From contig JAZRCL010000018.1 of assembly GCA_045659745.1 (NCBI GenBank), forward strand, positions 1 to 8,369: a stretch of 8,369 bases of DNA, read 5' to 3'. A program made the position numbers and the translations under genes. The notes beneath the pieces were generated by a model, which was given only the letters and a program-made list of their open reading frames with translations, searched no databases and was not told where the DNA came from. The DNA comes from SVTX01 sp045659745. GTDB taxonomy: Bacteria; Bacillota; Clostridia; Oscillospirales; CAG-272. Shown one piece after another: positions 1 through 5,624 of this stretch; the stretch's first letter is position 1, and the number at the start of each line of letters is the position of its first letter.

Positions 1-158
1 CCTTTTTGACCAACCGCTTCAACGTTGACGAAATTATTGGAAAAACCGTGATAATTCACGATATGCCCGACGATTTCAGAAGCCAGCCATCCGGAAACGC
101 GGGTAATAAGATCGCCTGCGGAGAGATAGTTGCAACAAGAAGAATGAGGCCGAGATAA
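1..158 (+). CDS. Cu/Zn superoxide dismutase, C-terminal fragment (5' end outside the window)
   Basis: The reading frame that enters at base 3 and stops at TAA 156-158 encodes the last 51 residues of a Cu/Zn superoxide dismutase, the enzyme that converts superoxide to oxygen and hydrogen peroxide, in bacteria normally exported. The visible signature is GKTVIIHDMPDDF followed by GNAGNKIACGEI. In the family, the His of VIIHD is a copper ligand, the second Asp of the DD pair region supports the metal site, and the Cys of ACG forms the intrasubunit disulfide. The family's active-site Arg just before the LACG-type segment is Lys here, which keeps the positive charge. The protein ends in a basic tail RRMRPR. 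A shared terminator follows 18 bases downstream, so this is the last gene of its transcript. The N-terminal half, with the other metal ligands and any signal peptide, cannot be seen. Confidence 0.88.
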   Translation, partial: FLTNRFNVDEIIGKTVIIHDMPDDFRSQPSGNAGNKIACGEIVATRRMRPR

Positions 159-176
159 AGACTTAAGCTTAAAGAC

Positions 177-223
177 GGAGAGGGTCGAAGTAAACAAAGT
201 TTAGTTCGATCCTCTCTATTTTT
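177..223. terminator. Bidirectional intrinsic terminator between sodC-like gene and repressor gene
   Basis: Bases 178-189 pair with 205-216 (12 pairs, one G-T wobble). After a single G/G mismatch, 191-195 pair with 199-203 around a three-base AAA loop. The run TATTTTT follows at 217-223 on the plus strand. The hairpin ends transcription of the dismutase gene from the left. It lies 19 bases beyond the stop of the convergent repressor gene, and on the minus strand the T-rich tract is weaker (complement of AAGCTTAAAG), so it probably serves both directions but better for the plus strand. Confidence 0.85.
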
Positions 224-241
224 ATATTGGATAAAAGTCAC

Positions 242-1042
242 TTATTTTCTCTTCAGCTTTCCAACCACACGGCCGCAGCACGCGATCTCCTCGAAATTCT
301 TAAGCATAATATCTGAATACTCGGGATTGAGAGAAATGAGCCTGTCTCCACCGTATTTTTTGAAATATCCGTCGCCGTCAAGCATAAAGATACCAAGCTC
401 GCCGTACTCAACCGAATCGCACTCCTCGACCAAAAGCACGTCGCCGTCGCGGTACTTGGGCTCCATACTGTTGCCCTTTATGCGAAGCGCAAAGTCCGCC
501 GATGCAGTCTCGGTGTTGTCGGGAATATTAATGCTTGTGGATTCTGTCTCGTAGAGATACACCCCGGGACCAGCTGATACGGGAAGGTCGTAAAGCTCGA
601 TACTGCGGCGCGAAAGTCCCGCGGCATTCTTCATTGCGCTTGTACGAATGATGGCTCCTCTGCCGGCATTCGCGCGTCCCGCAATTATTTTATCACCGCC
701 AAAGCCCGCATTCACGCGCTCGGATTCCTTGGAGATTACCATTGATACAAGCTCACGGCTGTGCTCATCGAGCTTGCGGTAATTTTCTATCATATTTATT
801 TCTCTATCGTCAAGAGTGTAATTATTGGTATTCTCGGGAATACCCGTGAGGATATAGTCGACCGAGCACTCGAGCGCCGCGCAGATAGCAACGATGTTGG
901 AAAGCTTAGGCGAATCGCTGATTCCCGCGAGTATCTTTGAGAGAGTGCCGAGCGGAATCTCTGTCATTTCGGAAAGACGGTCGTTTGTTATCTTTTTTTC
1001 GCTCTTTATTTTCTTGATCCTGTCGATGTAGGTGTATTCCAT
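242..1042 (-). CDS. LexA/CI-like transcriptional repressor: XRE helix-turn-helix plus S24 self-cleavage domain
   Basis: A 266-residue repressor. Residues about 8-63 form an XRE/Cro-CI type helix-turn-helix (NDRLSEMTEIPLGTLSKILAG, a conserved HTH_3 pattern). Residues about 150-266 form a peptidase S24 domain. The likely cleavage bond is Ala157-Gly158 in PVSAGPGV, the nucleophile is Ser192 in KGNSMEP, and the general-base Lys is 228 or 229 in GYFKKY. The spacing from bond to Ser to Lys resembles LexA. In this family RecA-stimulated self-cleavage inactivates the repressor during DNA damage, so stress induction is an inference here. A linker of about 80 residues, rich in Ala, Gly and Arg, separates the domains. 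I chose ATG 1042 with AGAAAGG ten bases upstream. An in-frame TTG at 1048 is only four bases from that site. It is more likely a regulator of the CI/HdiR type than the housekeeping LexA, whose winged-helix N-terminus is different. Confidence 0.88.
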   Translation of the reverse strand: MEYTYIDRIKKIKSEKKITNDRLSEMTEIPLGTLSKILAGISDSPKLSNIVAICAALECSVDYILTGIPENTNNYTLDDREINMIENYRKLDEHSRELVSMVISKESERVNAGFGGDKIIAGRANAGRGAIIRTSAMKNAAGLSRRSIELYDLPVSAGPGVYLYETESTSINIPDNTETASADFALRIKGNSMEPKYRDGDVLLVEECDSVEYGELGIFMLDGDGYFKKYGGDRLISLNPEYSDIMLKNFEEIACCGRVVGKLKRK

Positions 1043-1090
1043 CTTCAAAATACCTTTCTTTGACTTTTATTTGTTTGATATTTTTCTTGC

Positions 1091-1140
1091 TTCGGCTATG
1101 CAGAATGCCGAATTCGGAATCAAAATTCCTCTTGTGGAAT
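1091..1140. repeat. Clustered inverted and direct repeats at the repressor transcript start (candidate operator)
   Basis: Several symmetric elements overlap here. TTCGGC 1091-1096 is inverted as GCCGAA 1107-1112. CCGAATTCGG 1108-1117 is a perfect palindrome. GGAAT 1116-1120 pairs with ATTCC 1125-1129, which pairs again with GGAAT 1136-1140. GGAATCA recurs at 1116-1122 and 1136-1142, exactly 20 bases apart or about two helical turns, and the second copy touches the -10 box of the repressor. The 8-mer CAAAATTC occurs at 1121-1128 and again at 1192-1199. I read this as likely operator DNA. The elements are short and AT-rich, so chance contributes. Confidence 0.45.
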
Positions 1141-1141
1141 C

Positions 1142-1170
1142 ATTATATCACGTTTTTTCCGTCTTGTAAA
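1142..1170 (-). promoter_or_regulatory. Promoter of the repressor gene
   Basis: Read on the minus strand, TTTACA (complement of 1165-1170) is followed after exactly 17 bases by TATAAT (complement of 1142-1147). This predicts a transcript start near 1135 and a leader of about 93 bases before ATG 1042. Repeats overlap the start region (see 1108-1140), which suggests autoregulation, as is usual for CI/LexA-type repressors. Confidence 0.75.
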
Positions 1171-1176
1171 GATGTT

Positions 1177-1210
1177 TTCGTAAAAAAATTCCAAAATTCG
1201 AAAAAATTTT
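1177..1210. repeat. Phased direct repeat between the divergent promoters
   Basis: TTCGTAAAAAAATT at 1177-1190 and TTCGAAAAAATTTT at 1197-1210 are 20 bases apart start to start, in the gap between the two -35 boxes. A partly inverted copy, TTTTTTCCGAA, lies at 1215-1225. These A-tracts could be protein-binding sites, an UP element for the rightward promoter, or simply curved AT-rich promoter DNA. Confidence 0.4.
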
Positions 1211-1231
1211 CAACTTTTTTCCGAAATGCTA

Positions 1232-1260
1232 TTGACAAGTTCCGTTTTTGGTGCTATAAT
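1232..1260 (+). promoter_or_regulatory. Consensus sigma-A promoter with extended -10, driving the small membrane protein
   Basis: TTGACA 1232-1237 and TATAAT 1255-1260 are both perfect matches with a 17-base spacer, and TG at 1252-1253 gives an extended -10. Upstream A/T tracts could act as an UP element. A promoter this strong usually needs a repressor, which fits the divergent LexA/CI-like gene. The predicted start is near 1267, which leaves a leader of about 109 bases. Confidence 0.88.
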
Positions 1261-1269
1261 GACCTCACA

Positions 1270-1357
1270 AAAGGAAAAATCAGACAGATTTCGACAAGGG
1301 ATTTTCCTCAACAAGAAATCTTTAATTCCAAGTTTACACATCGTTTTTCCAAAAACG
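1270..1357 (+). promoter_or_regulatory. Structured 5' leader of the small membrane protein mRNA
   Basis: AGATTTC 1286-1292 pairs with GAAATCT 1315-1321, enclosing a smaller AGG/CCT pairing. AGGAAAAATC 1272-1281 can instead pair with GATTTTCCT near 1300-1308 with one bulged A, which would compete with the first hairpin. CGTTTTT 1342-1348 pairs with AAAAACG 1351-1357 just before the ribosome binding site. No known riboswitch class was recognised. Regulation by alternative pairing is an inference. Confidence 0.35.
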
Positions 1358-1375
1358 AACAAACGGAGGTTAAAC

Positions 1376-1684
1376 ATGAACGCTTATTTTGATAACACAT
1401 CATACGGAAGAAATATAGCAAGAGGCAGAAGAGCTTCCACTCGCAGATTTGGAGACGGAATAATTTCATTCATCTGCGCCGTTATCGGAATGCTTACCTG
1501 CTCTGTAGCCGTAAAGATCGAAAAGACTGCTTTTTCTGTAGTAGTTCTCGTAGCATTTTTCGGAGTCATCGGCGGTATTGAAGGCGGTTCTCTTTCCTGG
1601 TTCGCAGGCATTCTCCTTTGCGCTTTTCTCTCACTTATCGAGTACGCTACGCTCAAGAGCCTTTTCAAAAAGGTAACAGAATAA
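1376..1684 (+). CDS. Small multi-pass membrane protein of unknown function
   Basis: A 102-residue protein whose family I do not recognise. The start ATG 1376 is supported by GGAGG seven bases upstream (AACGGAGGTTAAAC). Residues 1-27 are polar and strongly basic (several Arg, including RGRRASTRR), which predicts a cytoplasmic N-terminus by the positive-inside rule. Three hydrophobic segments follow, roughly residues 28-47 (with FICAVIGMLTC), 51-73 (a VVVLVAFFGVIGG core) and 74-93 (WFAGILLCAFLSLIEYA), then a short basic tail with LFKKVTE. Gly-rich patches IGG and GGIEGG join the second and third segments. It stands alone, driven by a consensus promoter and divergent from the repressor, so repressor control is a reasonable inference. 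A longer reading from 1226 overlaps the promoter and is not credible. Confidence 0.75.
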   Translation: MNAYFDNTSYGRNIARGRRASTRRFGDGIISFICAVIGMLTCSVAVKIEKTAFSVVVLVAFFGVIGGIEGGSLSWFAGILLCAFLSLIEYATLKSLFKKVTE

Positions 1685-1701
1685 AAAAACAAATAACGAA
1701 G

Positions 1702-1912
1702 TCCTCGCGCTCGTCGTGCTCTTTCACATAAGAGTTACGCAAGGGTGTTGCGTTCTAAAGGACGGTTTTTGAATCACAAGTAAATAAAGCACCTACCGAC
1801 AGGAAAACGGACAGAGAATGTTTTTGCACTCTCTGTCCTCTTTTCTTGATAAATACTGCATTGTGAATACGGTTGCGTTGTTGCCCGAAAGGCACAACGC
1901 TAAGCGCGAGGA
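1702..1912. repeat. Imperfect inverted repeat element between convergent genes
   Basis: TCCTCGCGCT at 1702-1711 is repeated exactly in inverted orientation at 1903-1912, directly against the stop codon of the SpoIIP-like gene. Similarity continues inward in both arms: AAATAA outside the core, a GTCGTGCTCTTTC versus GCGTTGTGCCTTTC stretch, and ACGCAA at 1737-1742 versus its inverse TTGCGT at 1873-1878. Each arm also folds by itself (ACGCAA 1737-1742 with TTGCGT 1748-1753; GCGTTGTTGCC with GGCACAACGC, one bulge, at 1875-1900). The terminator at 1803-1844 lies inside. It may be a degenerate palindromic mobile repeat (MITE- or REPIN-like) or a pair of transcription-end hairpins of shared origin. 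No gene is seen in this interval. Confidence 0.45.
1803..1844. terminator. Bidirectional terminator between the membrane protein and SpoIIP-like genes
   Basis: GGACAGAGA 1809-1817 pairs perfectly with TCTCTGTCC 1830-1838 around a 12-base loop, followed by TCTTTT on the plus strand. On the minus strand the same stem is followed by GTTTTCC. It can therefore end both the rightward membrane protein transcript and the leftward SpoIIP-like transcript. Confidence 0.8.
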
Positions 1913-3028
1913 TTATTTATTTTTCTGCGGAAAAAGTGTCTCTGCAATGGCAACCGCAAGTCTTTCTCCCGCTATCTTCGCTTCTTTTACAGAGTTTCCC
2001 TCTGCCCCCACCTCAGCAGTCAAGTAAAGGTCGCACATATCGCTGTTATATCTGCTGTTAGACAGGTGTACGGGGGCACAGATTCCATCTCCGTCTCTGT
2101 TCAGCTCTCTTCGGATCACAAGTGCCATAGAAAGACTCTGCCGCCAATCCCGCTTCGATGACTCGAATCCGCTTACGGTCATCCTTATCTGCGCGCTGGG
2201 CTCAGGCACACTTGCAAGTGTCTTTAGCGCGTTTCCCTCGCCGTCTGTGATACTCATTCGCTGAAGATCAATAATACATCTTACATCGGGATATATCTCA
2301 AGCATAGTCTTTACAGTTTCTCTCGCGCTTGCGTATGCGTTTGTCTTTTTACCGCCATCGTGTATTACGGTACAATGGACTGTGGGCACTCCGAGAGAAT
2401 TGAGTCGAGCGCTCAGCACCTCCCCAACACTGACTACGGTTTTGAGTCCCTTTGTTTCTTCGTCAAAGCCAATATAATCCTCCGAGGTGTAGGTGTGGAG
2501 AATGAGCACCAGAGGTGTTGCACTGTCCGTCGGGAGGTTGTATGAAAAACCGTTTTTGAGAAGTCTGTACAGGTCGATATCTTTATCCGTATCGTTTACT
2601 ATGTATTCCTCCCCAAACTCAAGCTCCGATATATCAACGCTCGCGATGCTTTGCTCTTGATTTTGTGAGCTATCTTCGTGAGGCTCCGACTCCGACTCTG
2701 TCTGCGTCTCCTCTTCTGTTTCTGCTTCGGATTCAACGCAGGTTTGCTTCGACGTGTCCGAAAAGAAGGGTTTCTCCTCTTCACCACTCTCTGTTTCCGC
2801 AGATGGAGGCAGATATCCGCCGTTATCAAAATCCGAGGGCTCTTCGTCTTTAAAATGCTTCCACGCAAGCACAAATACAAGTATCACTACAGTCAAAAAG
2901 AATACTCTGAGCGCCGCTCTGAGCACTAATGGATATCTTCTTTTCATTTTACTATTAAAAAGCGGTTCTCTTTGCTCGTGCAGAACGTCGCCTCCCGTCC
3001 CCTTGTACGATTGAATTTCCTTGCTCAT
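1913..3028 (-). CDS. SpoIIP-like sporulation cell wall hydrolase, with atypical active-site residues
   Basis: A 371-residue membrane-anchored protein of the SpoIIP family. SpoIIP is the amidase/endopeptidase that, with SpoIID and SpoIIM, thins septal peptidoglycan to drive engulfment of the forespore. Residues about 35-57 form one transmembrane helix (FFLTVVILVFVLAW), followed by a Glu/Ser-rich linker to about residue 125 and a C-terminal hydrolase domain from about 170. Family landmarks are LILHTYTSEDY (residues 175-185), IIDLQRMS (252-259), SRYNSDM (325-331) and LTAEVGAEGNSVKEA (336-350). From memory, usual family motifs are HTH-TESY, DIHRD and IEVG. Here His178, Glu183 and Glu339 remain, but the His of HRD is Gln256 and the next Asp is Met. 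I chose ATG 3028 because AAAGGTGAG lies seven bases upstream; ATG 3046 in frame has a poorer site. It stands alone, with no gpr or spoIID nearby. Confidence 0.82.
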   Translation of the reverse strand: MSKEIQSYKGTGGDVLHEQREPLFNSKMKRRYPLVLRAALRVFFLTVVILVFVLAWKHFKDEEPSDFDNGGYLPPSAETESGEEEKPFFSDTSKQTCVESEAETEEETQTESESEPHEDSSQNQEQSIASVDISELEFGEEYIVNDTDKDIDLYRLLKNGFSYNLPTDSATPLVLILHTYTSEDYIGFDEETKGLKTVVSVGEVLSARLNSLGVPTVHCTVIHDGGKKTNAYASARETVKTMLEIYPDVRCIIDLQRMSITDGEGNALKTLASVPEPSAQIRMTVSGFESSKRDWRQSLSMALVIRRELNRDGDGICAPVHLSNSRYNSDMCDLYLTAEVGAEGNSVKEAKIAGERLAVAIAETLFPQKNK

Positions 3029-3046
3029 TATCTTCTCACCTTTCAT

Positions 3047-3307
3047 TTTTCCGCCGCTTTCTCAATTTGCGGTTTATGCGGCTTTATCTCACTACATACT
3101 ATTTCACTATGCCCTTTTTTATTTACACGCGAACAAAATTAATGCAAAGTTTACAATTTATAGGTGATATTTGATTGTTTTAATCGAAAATATAATTTAT
3201 AATTATTTTTAACCGTAAATGACAAGGCATCAGGTGACAGTTTGCACAATTTTTTACATTTTTATCTGTGCAAATTCACGATTATGTTTTTATATCTCAT
3301 TATCCTA
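3047..3307. other. AT-rich divergent intergenic region, left part
   Basis: This stretch separates the leftward SpoIIP-like gene from the rightward binding-protein gene. It is very AT-rich in the middle (about 3120-3220) with no credible reading frame. I looked on the minus strand for a sigma-E type promoter, expected for spoIIP genes. Short CATA-like boxes exist near 3095-3115 but none has a convincing -35 partner. The one clear element is the inverted repeat at 3241-3274, listed separately. Confidence 0.5.
3241..3274. repeat. 34-bp inverted repeat, candidate regulator-binding site upstream of the binding-protein gene
   Basis: TTTGCACA 3241-3248 is matched exactly by its inverse TGTGCAAA 3267-3274 across an 18-base T/A-rich spacer. 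The half-site centres are about 26 bases apart, near 2.5 helical turns. Its centre is about 85 bases upstream of the predicted transcript start near 3343, a position suited to an activator or a looping repressor. No T-tract follows, so it is not a terminator. The regulator is unknown. Confidence 0.5.
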
Positions 3308-3336
3308 TTGATTATTTTTTCTTTTCGTGATATAAT
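3308..3336 (+). promoter_or_regulatory. Promoter of the binding-protein gene, with a palindrome at the transcript start
   Basis: TTGATT 3308-3313 and a perfect TATAAT 3331-3336 are separated by 17 bases, with TG at 3328-3329 giving an extended -10. The start is predicted near 3343, leaving a leader of about 54 bases. The palindrome AAACAATGTTT at 3343-3353 sits on the start site and could be an operator. Confidence 0.82.
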
Positions 3337-3396
3337 AACATGAAACAATGTTTTGTTTTATCCACGATTCTACACAATTAGGAGGAAACACTCACC

Positions 3397-5550
3397 ATGA
3401 CAAAGCGCATCATCGCTTTACTCCTTTGTCTTGCTGCTTGCGTTACCGTTTTTGCGGGATGCGGCGGAAAGATTCCTGCGGATTCCGAGGACAAGGGACA
3501 GCAATTCACAATGTATCTGACCGAAAACATCTACAATCTGGACCCTGCGTATGCTTATACGAACGAGGTAACCAGAAATGTTGTAAGTCTGCTCTTTGAT
3601 ACTCTCTTTACCCTCGACGAAAACGGAAAGGTAAAGCCCTCACTTGCAAAGAGCTATAAGACCGAAAAAACAGATGAAGGCGAGTACTTCATGTACATCG
3701 AGATCAGAGATGACGCTCGTTGGTCTGACAACCAGCCCGTAACCGCTGATGACGTTGTATACGCATGGAAGAGACTCCTCAATCCCAATAACTCCTACGA
3801 GATGGCTTCTCTTCTCTTCGAGATCAAGAATGCCCGCGCATACAACGAGGCAGAGGTTTCGAAGGACGATATCGGTCTTACCGCTGACGGTAAGCTCGTC
3901 ACTATCGAGTTTGAGCAGGAGATCGATTACAAGCAGTTCGTTCTCAATCTTACAAGCCTTGCTCTTGCGCCTCTTCGTGAGGATATTGCGTCCAAGAACG
4001 CAGACTGGGCAAAGAAGCCCGGTATCATCACCACAAGCGGCCCCTTCAAGCTTGCAAAGATCGGCTTCTATACAAACGACAAAGTAATATACGAGGATAT
4101 CAATTACTCCGAGAAGAAGACTGACGAAAACAACAAGGTTATCACAGACAAGGACGGAAACACTGTTTATATCCCCGCTACAGAGGTTGACACCTTCAAG
4201 GAGCAGAGAATCAACAGCTTCGTGCTTGAGAGAAACCTCTACTATAACAGAAACGCAGAGGACGGAGAGGATCTCGATATATCCGTTATCCCCTACAGAA
4301 TCCTCATCGACTGCTCGCTTACCTCCGAGGAAGTAAAGGCTGCATATGACGCAGGTACCATACTTTACGTAGGTGACATCCCCATGTCCATCAGAGCTGA
4401 CGTTAAGGATATCGCGAACGTTTCGAATTCGCTTTCGACAAACGTTTGCTATCTTAACCAGAAGGCATACATAAACAACGGAACCGAAGAGGGCTATCAG
4501 CTCTTCGCTATTCCCGAGGTCAGACAGGCTCTTTCCATGGCAATTGACCGTGAGGCTATTGCCCAGGCGGTTGTTTTCGCAGATGCCGCAACAGGTCTTG
4601 TTCCTACCGGTGTATATGACACAAACAGCGTAAAGACACTCTTCCGTGACGCAGCTTCCGCTGATTACGGCTATTTGAAGCTGAACGTTTCCGAGGCTCA
4701 GTCACTTCTTGCAAAAGCAGGAGTTAAGCCCTCCGATTACACCTTCGCAATCACCGTAGCTGTATACGATGAGGTTCACCTCTATATTGCCGAAGCAATC
4801 GCGGCAGCTTGGAACGCTCTTGGATTCAACGTATCCCTCAACAAGGTCGGCACTATCGCAAATAACGACCACCACAAAGACGTTGCAAGTGTTCCTTCCG
4901 ATCTCTGTGACGACCTTTGGGAAGAAAAGGTAAACAACGGTGACTTTGAGGTTGCAATTCTTGACCTCGTAGCACCCAGCGTAGACCCCTTCTCCGTACT
5001 CGCTCCCTTTGCTAAGGCATTCTCCGGTCAGAAGATGGATATGTCCACGGCAGACAGCTATGAGCTTACACCTCACATCACAGGTTACGATTCCGAAGAG
5101 TACAACGCATGCATTGAAAACGTATACGCTGAAAAGGACATCGCAAACAGATCCGCGGACCTTCACAAGGCAGAGGAAATCCTTATGAACGATCTTCCCG
5201 CGATCCCGATCATCTTCAACAAGAACGCATACCTCTTGAACGAGGACGCCCTTGATCTTAACAACAAGGTTCTTTTCTGGGACAAGGCAACTGATTATTA
5301 CTGCCCCGTATCCTTTGAAAAGTTCAGCGTTAAGAAATATGACGAGTACACCGTCCAGCTTGCAAAGTACATTTATGACAACTTTGATATCTGGAAGGCA
5401 AGACCCACCTCTTACTTCGGTGGCAATATGTACCTCGATCTTACCGTTGATGAGTTTATAACCGAGAACTCCAACTACCTCTTCCTCTTCAAGAATAAGG
5501 AATACGATTTTATCGCAACAGAAGAGGAAACCACAGCAGCTGCTGAATAA
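3397..5550 (+). CDS. Peptide-type ABC transporter substrate-binding lipoprotein (SBP_bac_5 / OppA-like), unusually long
   Basis: A 717-residue extracellular solute-binding lipoprotein of family 5 (OppA/DppA type), which captures oligopeptides or similar ligands for an ABC importer. ATG 3397 follows AGGAGG at 3380-3385. Residues 1-21 are a lipoprotein signal peptide with lipobox VFAGC and the lipidated Cys22. The family core is clear: TENIYNLDPAY near 42-53, SLLFDTLFTLDENG near 64-77, LAKSYK near 83-88, and RDDARWSDNQPVTADDVVYAWKR at about 104-126, with VRQALSMAIDREAIA at about 375-389. At 717 residues it exceeds the usual 500-600. Extra sequence includes a charged Asp/Lys-rich insertion around 232-275 and a C-terminal extension ending in a Glu/Thr/Ala tail. 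No permease or ATPase gene adjoins it, and a terminator follows at once, so it is monocistronic and must share a distant transporter or act as a receptor. Regular codon choice and strong signals suggest high expression. The ligand cannot be predicted. Confidence 0.9.
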   Translation: MTKRIIALLLCLAACVTVFAGCGGKIPADSEDKGQQFTMYLTENIYNLDPAYAYTNEVTRNVVSLLFDTLFTLDENGKVKPSLAKSYKTEKTDEGEYFMYIEIRDDARWSDNQPVTADDVVYAWKRLLNPNNSYEMASLLFEIKNARAYNEAEVSKDDIGLTADGKLVTIEFEQEIDYKQFVLNLTSLALAPLREDIASKNADWAKKPGIITTSGPFKLAKIGFYTNDKVIYEDINYSEKKTDENNKVITDKDGNTVYIPATEVDTFKEQRINSFVLERNLYYNRNAEDGEDLDISVIPYRILIDCSLTSEEVKAAYDAGTILYVGDIPMSIRADVKDIANVSNSLSTNVCYLNQKAYINNGTEEGYQLFAIPEVRQALSMAIDREAIAQAVVFADAATGLVPTGVYDTNSVKTLFRDAASADYGYLKLNVSEAQSLLAKAGVKPSDYTFAITVAVYDEVHLYIAEAIAAAWNALGFNVSLNKVGTIANNDHHKDVASVPSDLCDDLWEEKVNNGDFEVAILDLVAPSVDPFSVLAPFAKAFSGQKMDMSTADSYELTPHITGYDSEEYNACIENVYAEKDIANRSADLHKAEEILMNDLPAIPIIFNKNAYLLNEDALDLNNKVLFWDKATDYYCPVSFEKFSVKKYDEYTVQLAKYIYDNFDIWKARPTSYFGGNMYLDLTVDEFITENSNYLFLFKNKEYDFIATEEETTAAAE

Positions 5551-5562
5551 TTTGATATTTTT

Positions 5563-5593
5563 AAATCCCCGACTCACAGTCGGGGATTTTTTT
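5563..5593 (+). terminator. Intrinsic terminator of the binding-protein gene
   Basis: AAATCCCCGACT 5563-5574 pairs with AGTCGGGGATTT 5578-5589 around a three-base CAC loop, followed by a run of seven T (5587-5593). It lies 13 bases after the stop codon and confirms that the binding-protein gene is transcribed alone. Confidence 0.95.
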
Positions 5594-5612
5594 GACGTGA
5601 TGATTTGTCAAG

Positions 5613-5624
5613 CTAAGTGCAACA
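5613..5624. repeat. Left terminal inverted repeat of the IS30-like element
   Basis: The conserved core AAGTGCAACA at 5615-5624 is identical to the inverse of the right end. The transposase stop codon and last three sense codons lie inside it. Confidence 0.75.

Noticed and set aside
1226..1375. Upstream extension of the small membrane protein to an earlier start at 1226
   Set aside because: The extension would begin upstream of the -35 box and read through the promoter. ATG 1376 has a strong ribosome binding site.
1060..1392. Plus-strand open frame of 110 codons across the divergent intergenic region
   Set aside because: It spans both promoters and the repeats, has no ribosome binding site, and gives a composition typical of AT-rich noncoding DNA.
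2599..2880. Arg/Lys/Ser-rich open frames on both strands inside the SpoIIP-like gene
   Set aside because: They are alternate-frame readings of the Glu/Ser-rich linker, whose repetitive GAG/TCC-type codons keep other frames open.
3047..3180. Possible sigma-E promoter for the SpoIIP-like gene
   Set aside because: CATA-like words are present, but I could not find a -10 and -35 pair with proper spacing, so no promoter is called.
4702..5577. Long open frame (291 codons) on the minus strand inside the binding-protein gene
   Set aside because: It is fully antisense to a clear SBP gene, has no recognisable domain and has an odd Val/Cys-rich composition, which fits a shadow produced by the regular codon choice of the real gene.
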